57,624 bases of DNA. Source: Hyphomicrobiaceae bacterium (GTDB taxonomy: Bacteria > Pseudomonadota > Alphaproteobacteria > Rhizobiales > Hyphomicrobiaceae). The stretch is from the NCBI GenBank assembly GCA_030655135.1, contig JAURWC010000027.1, positions 1-57,624 of the forward strand, given 5' to 3'. The notes under the pieces are model-generated. The model had not been told where the DNA came from and did not search any database. It saw only the letters and a list, made by a program, of their open reading frames with translations. Below, piece after piece: positions 43,146-54,685 of the stretch (the stretch's first letter is position 1; every line of letters starts with the position of its first letter). Made by a program: the position numbers and the translations under genes.

Positions 43146-43149
<4 letters not shown>
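42730..43149 (+). CDS. vapC: VapC-type PIN-domain toxin
   Basis: 139 residues, PIN ribonuclease fold. Acidic catalytic residues are D5 ([11 protein letters not shown]), E42 (ISQFELLRG), D95 ([11 protein letters not shown]) and D113 (LVHNDDDF). VapC toxins cleave tRNA or rRNA; the target is not predictable. All acidic positions are intact, so it is probably active. It overlaps vapB at its start, and its stop TGA overlaps the ATG of metH2, which couples translation of the toxin to that of methionine synthase. Confidence 0.93.
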
Positions 43150-45866
<2,717 letters not shown>

Positions 45867-45884
45867 TCGGCGCAAACAAGCCGG

Positions 45885-46145
45885 CTAGATACGGATGCGC
45901 AAGGCGCGACAGATGAATGTCAGAAAGGCCGACGTGAGGGCGAATACTGCAATGCCCAATTGTGGCGCGGATGGCAGCGCGGCGAGCAAACTCGCACCAA
46001 ACACGATTGCAGCCCAGAAGAGTGCCGGAGCGATAACGACCAAAAGAAAGCCCAGGTGAGCGTCGAAAACATGCGGTGCGGCCCGCGCCGGATTACAAGC
46101 GGCGTCAAGCGGTGCCGCGATGCTCTTGATCGTCTCTCTCGGCAT
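45885..46145 (-). CDS. small membrane protein, hypothetical (86 aa)
   Basis: 86 residues starting MPRETIKSIAAPLDAACNPA. Two hydrophobic segments, near 34-55 (HLGFLLVVIAPALFWAAIVF) and 58-80, are followed by a short basic tail. GGGAGG precedes the ATG at 46145. No family recognised. It is transcribed towards metH2 and away from the CrtI-like gene. Confidence 0.6.
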   Translation of the reverse strand: MPRETIKSIAAPLDAACNPARAAPHVFDAHLGFLLVVIAPALFWAAIVFGASLLAALPSAPQLGIAVFALTSAFLTFICRALRIRI

Positions 46146-46317
46146 GGCGCCTCCCAAGGCGGGCGCCACCGGGATGGGGCACAGCCGACCTTCGCCAACG
46201 TTGGCCTACAATTGTTTAGCAAGGCGTTAAGTTGGCGCTACGCTGCGTGCATTGGGAAGCAGCCAATAGCGGTCAGAATATGTCACCGAATGTGGACAAG
46301 TCAGGTGCAGTGCAACA

Positions 46318-47913
46318 ATGACGTTTGACATTGTTGTCATCGGCGGTGGTCACAACGGCCTGACAGCGGCCGCCTATCTCGCGCGCGCAGGACTCAGGAC
46401 GCTTGTTCTAGAAAAGAATGCCGTCGTGGGTGGCGCGGCCGTCACCGACGAGTTTGTTCCAGGGTTTCGCAACTCGGTTGCATCCTACACGGTGAGCTTG
46501 CTCAATCCGAAAGTTGTTGCGGATCTGGACCTTCACCAGTTCGGCTTGAAGATCGTCGAACGGCAGGCTGGGAATTTCTGGCCAATCGACGAGAGCAGTT
46601 CGCTGTTGATGCCGTACGGGCTTGCCGGGCGGCAAACTGCGATAGCGCAATTTTCCGAGCGCGATGCGGAACGGCTGCCGGCTTATGATGCCGCCCTAGA
46701 GAAAGCCGCGAGTGTCTTGCGGGATCTCGTTTTGAAGACGCCGCCGAATGTTGGTGGCGGATTGTTCGAGGCTATTCGTGCTGCGGCGATCGGGCGGCGT
46801 ACGTTTGGCATGCCGCTGGCGGACAAGCAGGTGATCGCCGATCTTTTTACAAAGAGTGCCGCGGCCTTCCTCGACGAATGGTTCGAAAGCGATGTGGTGA
46901 AGGCGAGTTTCGCGTTCGACGGGATTGTCGGCGCGTATGCCTCGCCGTCGACGCCGGGCACGGCTTACGTGCTGCTGCACCATTGCTTCGGCGAGGTGAA
47001 CGGCAAGGCGGGTGTTTGGGGGCACGCGATTGGTGGCATGGGTGCGATCACCCAGGCGATGGCCAAGTCGGCGGAAAGCGCGGGCGCGGAGATCCGTACG
47101 TCCTCGCCGGTGCGCGAGGTGCTGGTGGAGAATGGCCGTGCTGCCGGCATCGTGCTTGCCAATGGCGATGTGGTGCGGGCACGCGCGGTGGCTGCCAACG
47201 TCGGACCCAAGCTTCTGATGCGCGACATGGTGCCGGCGGGCGCAGTCGCGGAGGATACGCGCAACCGCTTCGTCCGGATGAGCACCGGGTCCGGCACATT
47301 CCGCATGAACGTGGCGCTGTCGGAGTTGCCGGACTTCACGACGCGGCCGGGCAAGCAGCAGCAAGCGCACCATACGGCGGGGATCGTGATCGGCCCGACG
47401 CTGGAGTATCTGGAGCGGGCGTACCTCGATGCGCGCCGTGACGGCTGGTCAGCCGAGCCGGTCGTTGAAATGCTTATCCCCTCGACGCTGGATGACAGCC
47501 TGGCGCCGGCGGGACAGCATGTCGCCAGCCTGTTCGTGCAGCATGTGGCGCCGCGGCTGCCAGGCCCGCGGAGTTGGACCGATCCGCGTGAAAAAGAGGC
47601 GTTCGCCGATCTCGTCATCGACACGGTTACGAAGCATGCGCCGAACTTCAAAGCCGCGGTCATCGGGCGCCAGATCCTGTCGCCGCTTGACCTGGAGCAG
47701 CGCTTTGGGCTGGTGGATGGCGACATATTCCATGGGGCGCTGTCGCTGGACCAGCTGTTCTCGTTGCGGCCGGTGATGGGCTATGCCAACTACCGCATGC
47801 CGGTGCCGGGGCTGTACCTGTGCGGGTCTGGTGCGCATCCGGGGGGCGGGGTCACAGGGGCGCCGGGCCACAATGCCGCGCGCGAGATCATCAAGGATCT
47901 CGGCCGCCGCTGA
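46318..47913 (+). CDS. CrtI/phytoene desaturase-like FAD-dependent oxidoreductase
   Basis: 531 residues. FDIVVIGGGHNGLTAAAYLA is the Rossmann dinucleotide motif for FAD, with VLEKNAVVGGAA next to it. The C-terminal GLYLCGSGAHPGGGVTGAPGHNAA is the second FAD-binding motif. This plan is shared by carotenoid desaturases, PYROXD2-like proteins and related oxidoreductases; no phytoene synthase or carotenoid gene is present in the window, so the substrate is open. A PYROXD2-type function fits the sequence at least as well as carotenoid synthesis. Confidence 0.88.
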   Translation: MTFDIVVIGGGHNGLTAAAYLARAGLRTLVLEKNAVVGGAAVTDEFVPGFRNSVASYTVSLLNPKVVADLDLHQFGLKIVERQAGNFWPIDESSSLLMPYGLAGRQTAIAQFSERDAERLPAYDAALEKAASVLRDLVLKTPPNVGGGLFEAIRAAAIGRRTFGMPLADKQVIADLFTKSAAAFLDEWFESDVVKASFAFDGIVGAYASPSTPGTAYVLLHHCFGEVNGKAGVWGHAIGGMGAITQAMAKSAESAGAEIRTSSPVREVLVENGRAAGIVLANGDVVRARAVAANVGPKLLMRDMVPAGAVAEDTRNRFVRMSTGSGTFRMNVALSELPDFTTRPGKQQQAHHTAGIVIGPTLEYLERAYLDARRDGWSAEPVVEMLIPSTLDDSLAPAGQHVASLFVQHVAPRLPGPRSWTDPREKEAFADLVIDTVTKHAPNFKAAVIGRQILSPLDLEQRFGLVDGDIFHGALSLDQLFSLRPVMGYANYRMPVPGLYLCGSGAHPGGGVTGAPGHNAAREIIKDLGRR

Positions 47914-47953
47914 CTGCGATCGAGGCTAGAAGGCGAGCCCCAAGGAGCGTGCG

Positions 47954-48322
47954 ATGAACTTCGGCCCCGTCATTCCCGTGCTGCGCTTCTTCGACGAGGC
48001 GAAGATGCGTGAGTTCTACCTTGAGTTTCTCGGCTTCGAGGTGACCTTCGAGTTCCGCTTCGAGCCCGACACGCCGCTGTATCTCGGAGTGCAGCGCGGC
48101 AACTGCCTGCTGCACTTGTCGGAGCATCATGGCGATGGCACGCCCGGCTCCAACGTGCGCATCATGACGGATGCATTGGATTCGTACCACGCCGAGTTGA
48201 CAGCGAAGCGCTACAAGTACAACCGGCCCGGCATCGAACTGCAGCCTTGGGGATTGCGGGAGGTGACGGTGCAAGATCCGTTTGGGACGCGGTTGACGTT
48301 CTTTGCGCCCAAGGACAGTTGA
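47954..48322 (+). CDS. VOC-superfamily (glyoxalase/bleomycin-resistance-like) protein
   Basis: 122 residues with two beta-alpha-beta-beta-beta modules: IPVLRFFDEAKMREFYLEFLGFEVTF and, at the end, LREVTVQDPFGTRLTFFAP. Resembles the bleomycin-resistance-protein-like branch with a metal site reduced. Small soluble protein; function open. AAGGAG precedes the ATG. The following gene starts within 2 nt, so they are cotranscribed. Confidence 0.82.
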   Translation: MNFGPVIPVLRFFDEAKMREFYLEFLGFEVTFEFRFEPDTPLYLGVQRGNCLLHLSEHHGDGTPGSNVRIMTDALDSYHAELTAKRYKYNRPGIELQPWGLREVTVQDPFGTRLTFFAPKDS

Positions 48323-48323
48323 G

Positions 48324-48743
48324 ATGCGCATCAACGACGACATCGAAATCGACGACAAGGAACTGGAAGAGCGCTTCATCCGCTCTTCGGGGCCCGGTGG
48401 GCAGAACGTCAACAAGGTGGCGACGGCGGTAGAACTACGCTTCGATGCGCGCCGTTGCCGGACGCTGGCCGATGCGGTGTTTGCGCGGCTGAAGCGGATC
48501 GCCGGCAGCCGCATCACGGACGAGGGCGTCATCGTCATTCGCGCCGACCGCTTCCGGACGCAGGAGCGAAATCGCGATGATGCGAAGGACCGGTTGGCGG
48601 AGATGATCCGCGAAGCGCTGGTGGCGCCGAAGCGGCGGATTGCGACGCGGCCGACGTTGGCGTCCAAGACGCGGCGCATCGATTCCAAGGTGCAGCGCGG
48701 CCGCACGAAGAAGCTGCGGCAAGCCAAATCCTCGTGGGATTAG
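48324..48743 (+). CDS. arfB: alternative ribosome-rescue factor / peptidyl-tRNA hydrolase ArfB-like
   Basis: 139 residues. SSGPGGQNVNKVATAVELRF contains the GGQ loop that hydrolyses peptidyl-tRNA. The C-terminal basic tail (TRRIDSKVQRGRTKKLRQAKSSW) is typical of ArfB/YaeJ, which enters the empty mRNA channel of stalled ribosomes. Length matches ArfB and is far too short for RF1/RF2. Confidence 0.92.
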   Translation: MRINDDIEIDDKELEERFIRSSGPGGQNVNKVATAVELRFDARRCRTLADAVFARLKRIAGSRITDEGVIVIRADRFRTQERNRDDAKDRLAEMIREALVAPKRRIATRPTLASKTRRIDSKVQRGRTKKLRQAKSSWD

Positions 48744-48769
48744 CCTTCCGCTGAAGTAAAGCCGGGCCG

Positions 48770-49153
48770 CTATTTCAGGGTTTTCAGATACGCGACGATA
48801 TCGGCGCGATCGGCTTCGCTTGAGATGCCGGGGAAGGCCATCTTGTTGCGCGGCACGTCTGTCTGCGAATTGGCGAGGAACCGATTGAGCGCTGCGTCCG
48901 TCCAGATGAGGCCGCGCGCGTTGGCAGCCTGGAAGGCGTCGGAATACTCGAAGTCGGGTCGCGTGCCCGCCTTGGCGCCGGCTATGCCCGCAAGCGTGGG
49001 GCCGGGACCGGGATCCTCGCCGGCGGTAAGGGTGTGACAGGCCAGACATTGGTCGGTCAGCGTTTTTCCGCGCGCGGCATCCTGCGCAATGGCCGCGACA
49101 GAACCCGCCAGCGTCATCGCCACCGCAGCAAGAGTGAGTTGGATCGCGCGCAT
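48770..49153 (-). CDS. cytochrome c, periplasmic (c2/c550-like)
   Basis: 127 residues with a signal peptide (LTLAAVAMTLAGSVAAIAQ) and a single heme motif CLACH near residue 36. The axial Met is in the NKMAFPGI segment near residue 104, as in class I cytochromes. The ending SEADRADIVAYLKTLK is typical of the family. Small soluble electron carrier in the periplasm. It converges on the arfB gene. Confidence 0.92.
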   Translation of the reverse strand: MRAIQLTLAAVAMTLAGSVAAIAQDAARGKTLTDQCLACHTLTAGEDPGPGPTLAGIAGAKAGTRPDFEYSDAFQAANARGLIWTDAALNRFLANSQTDVPRNKMAFPGISSEADRADIVAYLKTLK

Positions 49154-49261
49154 GTGAAAGGCTCCCCGGCAGCCTGAAGACAGGGCGCATCCCGAGCGCC
49201 CAGGCTCCAGACTAGCAGACGCCCATGGCCCAGGAGAACGACATTTTTTGCGTTGGCGCGG

Positions 49262-50233
49262 CTAGGAAACCGTCGATGGGGCTTTGCGGGACGTCCCGCC
49301 GCCTTTCGCCCGTGGCGCCGGCTTGCCGATATCAAGCCCTTTGTTCCAATAAGGATCGGTGCCGAATCCGTCGGCCAACATGTCGAGAAATACGCTCACT
49401 TTGGCCGGCATGAAGTCGCGCGAAGGGTACACGGCGTAAATAGCCGTGTGCGATGATCCGCGATACTGCGGCATCACAACCTTCAAAGCGCCCGACCGGA
49501 TGTCCGGCCCGACCTCCCACGTGCCTCTCAGGCCGAGCCCGAGCCCCGACAGCAGGGCGGCGTGGATCATCTCCGAGGAGTTGGAATGGATGTTGCCGGC
49601 GACACGCACCGTCCGCTGTCCTTCTGGCCCCTCCACCCGCCAATGATCCTGTGCACCCGACGAAAGGCAGTTGTGCGCCTGCAGATCTTCGATAGACACC
49701 GGCGATCCGGCTTTCTCCAGGTAGGCAGGCGAGGCCACGATCAGGCGGTTGTCGGGCGACAATTTGCGCGCAACTAAGGAAGAGTCCTGTAGTTCGCCAA
49801 TGCGGATCGCAAGGTCGAACCCATCGCGAATAATATCCACGATGTGGTCTGTCAGATTGAGATCGAGCGAAATTTCGGGAAAACGCGCCAGGAACTGTGG
49901 CAGGTGCGGCGCCACATGCATCCGGCAGAACGACGTGGGCGCCGTGATTTTGAGCTGTCCGCGGGGTTGAGTATTGCGGCGGCAGACAAAATCGTCCGCT
50001 TCCTCAACGAGGCTCAGGATGTCGATCACGCGCTTGAAGTAGCCTTGACCCGTTTCGGTCAAGGTCAGCTGGCGCGTCGTGCGCTGAAAGAGGCGCGCGC
50101 CCAGACGGTCTTCCAACATGCTGATGCGCTTCGATACGACGGCTGGCGACAATCCCATGTCGCGGCCGGCCGCCGACATATTGCCGGTGCGGGCGACGCG
50201 TGCGAAGATATCCAGATCGCTGATAGCTGACAC
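49262..50233 (-). CDS. LysR family transcriptional regulator
   Basis: 323 residues. The N-terminal helix-turn-helix is MSAAGRDMGLSPAVVSKRISMLEDRLGARLFQRTTR, followed by the LysR substrate-binding region. Divergent from glcD across 179 nt, so it is likely the regulator of the glycolate oxidase genes, with glycolate or a related 2-hydroxy acid as possible effector. That link is inferred from position only. Confidence 0.9.
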   Translation of the reverse strand: MSAISDLDIFARVARTGNMSAAGRDMGLSPAVVSKRISMLEDRLGARLFQRTTRQLTLTETGQGYFKRVIDILSLVEEADDFVCRRNTQPRGQLKITAPTSFCRMHVAPHLPQFLARFPEISLDLNLTDHIVDIIRDGFDLAIRIGELQDSSLVARKLSPDNRLIVASPAYLEKAGSPVSIEDLQAHNCLSSGAQDHWRVEGPEGQRTVRVAGNIHSNSSEMIHAALLSGLGLGLRGTWEVGPDIRSGALKVVMPQYRGSSHTAIYAVYPSRDFMPAKVSVFLDMLADGFGTDPYWNKGLDIGKPAPRAKGGGTSRKAPSTVS

Positions 50234-50283
50234 AGGTTTGGTTCTCTCGCAGTTGCTAGCTTACGTCTCTTTATCGCCACAAA

Positions 50284-50299
50284 TGACTTAAGTAGGTCA
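50284..50299. promoter_or_regulatory. candidate LysR-type site between LysR and glcD
   Basis: TGAC (50284-50287) and GTCA (50296-50299) form an inverted repeat around the palindrome ACTTAAGT (50286-50293). A further long-range inverted repeat, TTCTCTCG at 50242-50249 and CGAGAGAA at 50307-50314, brackets the area. Size fits a LysR T-N11-A box, but confidence is low. Confidence 0.3.
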
Positions 50300-50412
50300 G
50301 CCTGCCCGAGAGAATGAACAAGTCCTATTCCTTAGCATTAATAGTCGTGACGGTCTGCCAGCGGGATGAACGGCCGATTGGCTGAACCGAGCGCCGCCGG
50401 GAGGGCGCCAGC

Positions 50413-51873
50413 ATGGATTTTCCATTGCCTGACCAGGGCATCTTGGCCCGTCGCGATTTGATCCTTGCGGGCCTTACGGCAGCGGTGGGTGCCGATCGCA
50501 TCATTGCAGACGAGGATGGCCGGCGCGCCTATGAGACCGACGCGCTGACGGCATACAAGTGCATGCCGCTTGCGGTAGCGCTGCCGCGGACGACCGACGA
50601 AGTGGCGGCGGTCCTAAGGTATTGCAACGCCAACGGCGTGAAGGTGGTCGCGCGTGGTGCGGGAACATCGCTGTGCGGCGGTGCTTTGCCGGCGGAAGAC
50701 TCCATCGTCGTTGCGGTCTCCAAGATGAACCGCGTGCTGGATCTAGACTTCGCCAATCGCACGGCACGGGTGGAAGCCGGTATCACGAACTTGGCAATCT
50801 CGGCCGCAGCGGCCCCGGAGGGTTTCTTTTACGCGCCGGACCCATCGAGCCAATTGGCCTGCACGCTGGCGGGTAATCTGGCTATGAATTCGGGCGGGGC
50901 GCATTGTCTCAAGTATGGTGTCACCACCAACAACGTGCTCGGCGTTCGCATGGTGATGATGGACGGGGAGATCGTCGATTTCGGCGGGCCGCAGTTGGAC
51001 GCCGAGGGCTATGACTTCCTCGCCCTGATCGTCGGATCGGAGGGCCAGTTCGGCATCATCACCGAGGCGACGGTGCGCATTCTCAAGGCATCGGAAGGCG
51101 CGCGGCCGATGATGCTGGGGTTTGATTCTGCCGCCAAAGCCGGCATGTGCGTGGCCCGGATCATCGGCGCCGGCATCATTCCGGTCGCCATCGAGTTCAT
51201 GGACCGGCCCGCGATCAAGGTCTGCGAAGCCTATGCCAAGGCGGGCTACCCGCTCGACGTGGAGGCATTGCTGATCGTCGAGGTGGAGGGCTCCGAGGAA
51301 GAAATCGCCGAGCGCCTGGCGCAGATCGCGGAGATCGCCCGGCCGCTCAATCCGTCGAGCGTGGCGGTGGCGGACGGGGAAGAGCAGGCGGCGCGCATCT
51401 GGAAGGGCCGCAAGGCGGCCTTCGGCGCGATCGGCCGCCTGTCGGATTACCTATGTATGGACGGCACTATTCCGCTGTCAGCGCTGGGCCAAGTTCTGGA
51501 AGACATCACGACGATCTGCCAGTCGCATGGGCTGAAGGTGGCGAACATCTTCCACGCGGGTGACGGCAATCTGCATCCCCTGATCATGTACGATGCCAAT
51601 GATCGCGAAGCCGCCCACAAGGCGGAGCTGGCGGGCGCGGAAATCTTGAAGTTGTGCGTCAGCGTCGGCGGTTGCCTGACCGGGGAACACGGCGTCGGCG
51701 TGGAAAAGCGCGACCTGATGCACGTGCAGTTCTCGGACACGGATTTGGGCCTGCAAATGCGCATCAAGACGGTGTTCGATCCGCAATGGCTGCTCAATGC
51801 ATCGAAGGTGTTCCCGCTCGATGTGCGGGCCCTGGCCGAACAGCCTGACCCCAACGCAGCGCATGCGGCTTGA
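50413..51873 (+). CDS. glcD: glycolate oxidase subunit GlcD (FAD-linked)
   Basis: 486 residues. FAD-binding PCMH domain (about 55-235, KVVARGAGTSLCGGALPAEDSIVVAVSKMN) and the C-terminal oxidase domain with HAGDGNLHPLIMYD and GEHGVGVEKRDLM, which carry catalytic and metal-binding His residues. It oxidises glycolate to glyoxylate with GlcE and GlcF. It is the first of three same-strand genes, divergent from LysR. Confidence 0.95.
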   Translation: MDFPLPDQGILARRDLILAGLTAAVGADRIIADEDGRRAYETDALTAYKCMPLAVALPRTTDEVAAVLRYCNANGVKVVARGAGTSLCGGALPAEDSIVVAVSKMNRVLDLDFANRTARVEAGITNLAISAAAAPEGFFYAPDPSSQLACTLAGNLAMNSGGAHCLKYGVTTNNVLGVRMVMMDGEIVDFGGPQLDAEGYDFLALIVGSEGQFGIITEATVRILKASEGARPMMLGFDSAAKAGMCVARIIGAGIIPVAIEFMDRPAIKVCEAYAKAGYPLDVEALLIVEVEGSEEEIAERLAQIAEIARPLNPSSVAVADGEEQAARIWKGRKAAFGAIGRLSDYLCMDGTIPLSALGQVLEDITTICQSHGLKVANIFHAGDGNLHPLIMYDANDREAAHKAELAGAEILKLCVSVGGCLTGEHGVGVEKRDLMHVQFSDTDLGLQMRIKTVFDPQWLLNASKVFPLDVRALAEQPDPNAAHAA

Positions 51874-51919
51874 ACCGCGGCGGGTTTGACCGGACTTTGA
51901 CAAGTGGAGCGGACGACGC

Positions 51920-53146
51920 GTGGACGACATCCTGAAGCCGGCGACCGATTGGGAACTGCAGGGCATGGTCAAGCAACTGGCCGCGCGCAATCTCTCGGTG
52001 GAGTTGGTCGGTAACGGCACCAAGCGGTCTGTTGGCCGTCCGGTCAATGCTTCGATGGCGATGACGACGGCGGGGCTGCGTGGCATCGCCATGTACGAGC
52101 CGACCGAGCTCGTTATGTCGGCCCGGGCCGGCACACCGCTGTCGCAGATCGAGGTTGAGCTGGCGGGCCGCGGCCAGATGTTGCCGTTCGAGCCGATCGA
52201 TCTTGGACCGGCGCTGGGCAGTTATGCAGGATCGCAAACCATCGGTGCCGTATTTGCCTGCAACCTCTCGGGTGCCCGGCGGATCTCGGCGGGTGCCGCG
52301 CGCGACCATCTGCTCGGCGTCAAGGGCGTGAACGGACGCGCAGAGATTTTCAAGTCTGGCGGCCGGGTGATGAAGAACGTCACCGGCTTGGACGTTGCTC
52401 GCGGGCTCGCCGGCAGTTGGGGCACGCTGGCGGCGATGACGGAAGTGACCTTCAAGGTGCTGCCGATGCCGGACGACACGGCGACCCTTGTGTTCACCGG
52501 ATTGACGGACGACCTAGCGGTTGAATTGCTGTGCGCGGCGATGGGATCGCCCTACGAGGTGTCCGGCACGGTGCATTTGCCGCAAACGCTTGCAGCACGG
52601 CTGCTGCATGACGATTTGCGCATGGCCGCGCGATCGCTGACGGCGATCCGGCTGGAAAATTTTCCGCGCTCGATCGCCTATCGCAAGACCAGGCTGAAAG
52701 AGCGTTTGAAAGTCTATGGGCCCCCGTTAGAGCTCGATCAGGAGAGTTCGCTGAAGTTCTGGGGCGAACTGCGGCGCCTGTCCGTGATGCCGTACGGCAG
52801 CCAGACATATCTTTGGAAGATCTCGACAGCGCCGAAGGTGGCGCCTTTGCTGGTCAACACCTTACGCCGGCACATGGACAACGTGGAAACGATGTACGAT
52901 TGGTCTGGCGGGCTGATCTGGCTGGAAATCCCGGCTTCGGCCGATGCGGGTGCAGCCGACATCCGGCGCGCGCTTGCTACGCATGGCGGGTATGCGACGC
53001 TGGTGCGCGCCGACCCGGCCGTGCGCCACGGCGTGGATGTGTTTCAGCCATTGAACCCTGCGGTTGAGCGGCTCTCGCGGGGCCTCAAGACGGTGTTCGA
53101 CCCGGGCAACGTCTTCAATCCGGGCCGCATGTACGCCACCATGTGA
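51920..53146 (+). CDS. glcE: glycolate oxidase subunit GlcE (FAD-binding)
   Basis: 408 residues, GTG start. FAD-binding domain with VGNGTKRSVGRPV, YEPTELVMSARAGTPLSQIEVEL and GSYAGSQTIGAVFACNLSG. This smaller paralogue of GlcD is the second flavin subunit of the complex; the C-terminus ends in DPGNVFNPGRMY. It starts 46 nt after glcD. Confidence 0.94.
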   Translation: MDDILKPATDWELQGMVKQLAARNLSVELVGNGTKRSVGRPVNASMAMTTAGLRGIAMYEPTELVMSARAGTPLSQIEVELAGRGQMLPFEPIDLGPALGSYAGSQTIGAVFACNLSGARRISAGAARDHLLGVKGVNGRAEIFKSGGRVMKNVTGLDVARGLAGSWGTLAAMTEVTFKVLPMPDDTATLVFTGLTDDLAVELLCAAMGSPYEVSGTVHLPQTLAARLLHDDLRMAARSLTAIRLENFPRSIAYRKTRLKERLKVYGPPLELDQESSLKFWGELRRLSVMPYGSQTYLWKISTAPKVAPLLVNTLRRHMDNVETMYDWSGGLIWLEIPASADAGAADIRRALATHGGYATLVRADPAVRHGVDVFQPLNPAVERLSRGLKTVFDPGNVFNPGRMYATM

Positions 53147-53223
53147 TGGAATAGCGTGGCGCCGCTGCGGGCAGCAGCGTAGATCTCGATGCACGTACAG
53201 CGACAAATCGCGGACGCACAGTC

Positions 53224-54588
53224 ATGCAGACGAATTTCGAACCACGGCAACTGGCCGATCCGCGAACCGCGGAAGCGGAGCGGATCTTGCGCAAGTGCGT
53301 GCATTGCGGCCTGTGTACGGCCGTTTGCTCGACGTACGTGGTGCTGGGCGACGAACGCGATTCCCCGCGCGGCCGCATCTACCTGATGAAGGACATGTTC
53401 GAGAAAGGCGCCGGGCCGACTCCCCAGGTGCAGCATCATCTCGATCGCTGTCTGTCATGCCTATCGTGCATGACGACGTGCCCGAGCGGTGTCGACTACA
53501 TGCATCTCGTTGACATGGCGCGCGTCGAGATCGAACAGAAGGGCAGCCGGTCGCCGAAAGACCGGCTGATGCGCCGGCTGCTGGCCTACGTCGTGCCCCA
53601 TCCCGACCGGTTCCGGATGGCGGTCAAGCTGGCGCCACTGGCGCGGCCGCTGGTGCCGTTGCTGCGCCGGTTCGGGTTCAAGGAACTCGCGGCGATGCTG
53701 GCGATGGCTCCGGACGTGTTACCCCCGCCGGGCCAGTACGATGGGCCGGGTACCGCCGCGACGCTGGAAGAACGGCGGGGCCGCGTGATCCTGTCGACGG
53801 GTTGTGCGCAGAAGGTGCTGCGGCCAGACATCAACGATTCCACGATCCGGCTGCTGGCGCGCCGCGGCGTTGACGTGGTCGTGTCGGCCGGCGCGGGCTG
53901 CTGCGGAGCCTTGGTGCATCACCTGGGCAAAGAGCACGACGCGCTGGATCAGGCGCGCCGTAACATCGACGCCTGGATGAAGGAAATCGCCAAGGAGCCA
54001 GTCGACGCCATCATCATCAACGCCTCGGGCTGTGGCACCACGGTCAAGGACTACGGCCATATGCTGAAGGGCGACCCGGCTTACGCGGAAAAGGCGCAGA
54101 CGATTTCCGATCTAACGCGAGACGTGAGCGAGTTTCTGGCCGCGTTCGAGCTAGGTGCGCCCAAGCGCTGGTCCTCGCTGCGCGTCGCCTACCATTCGGC
54201 GTGCTCGCTGCAGCACGGTCAGCGCGTGACCGATGAACCGCGCCTGTTGCTGCGTCAGGCCGGATTCAGCGTGTCGAGCGTTCCGGAAGGTCACATCTGC
54301 TGCGGATCGGCGGGCACCTACAACATTCTGCAGCCCGAGATCGCAACCGAACTTCGCGATCGCAAGGTGAAGAACATCCGCTCCGTGAAGCCCGACATCG
54401 TTGCCGCGGGCAACATCGGCTGCATCACGCAGATCGCTGGCGGCATGGATACGCCTGTCGTTCATACGATCGAGTTGCTGGACTGGGCATATGGGGGGCC
54501 CGTGCCGCGCGGGTTGGAGCACTTGGCCCGCTTCGTCACCGACGTGCCAAAGCCCAAGCGGCAGGTCGAAGAGTACATGAACGCTTAA
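53224..54588 (+). CDS. glcF: glycolate oxidase iron-sulfur subunit GlcF
   Basis: 454 residues. Two ferredoxin-type [4Fe-4S] motifs near residues 25 and 80 (CVHCGLCTAVC and CLSCLSCMTTC). Two CCG domains follow (SAGAGCCGALVHH and EGHICCGSAGTYN), typical of heterodisulfide-reductase-like electron-transfer subunits. It passes electrons from the flavin subunits to the quinone pool. Last gene of the glcDEF operon. Confidence 0.95.
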   Translation: MQTNFEPRQLADPRTAEAERILRKCVHCGLCTAVCSTYVVLGDERDSPRGRIYLMKDMFEKGAGPTPQVQHHLDRCLSCLSCMTTCPSGVDYMHLVDMARVEIEQKGSRSPKDRLMRRLLAYVVPHPDRFRMAVKLAPLARPLVPLLRRFGFKELAAMLAMAPDVLPPPGQYDGPGTAATLEERRGRVILSTGCAQKVLRPDINDSTIRLLARRGVDVVVSAGAGCCGALVHHLGKEHDALDQARRNIDAWMKEIAKEPVDAIIINASGCGTTVKDYGHMLKGDPAYAEKAQTISDLTRDVSEFLAAFELGAPKRWSSLRVAYHSACSLQHGQRVTDEPRLLLRQAGFSVSSVPEGHICCGSAGTYNILQPEIATELRDRKVKNIRSVKPDIVAAGNIGCITQIAGGMDTPVVHTIELLDWAYGGPVPRGLEHLARFVTDVPKPKRQVEEYMNA

Positions 54589-54685
54589 GTACCACTCGTT
54601 GCGACAATCTCCAGGCTCGCGCAAGCGTCGAGCTGCTATTCGCCCGGGAGACGTGCGACAGGCTGTGACTTGGAGACGCTAGGCA

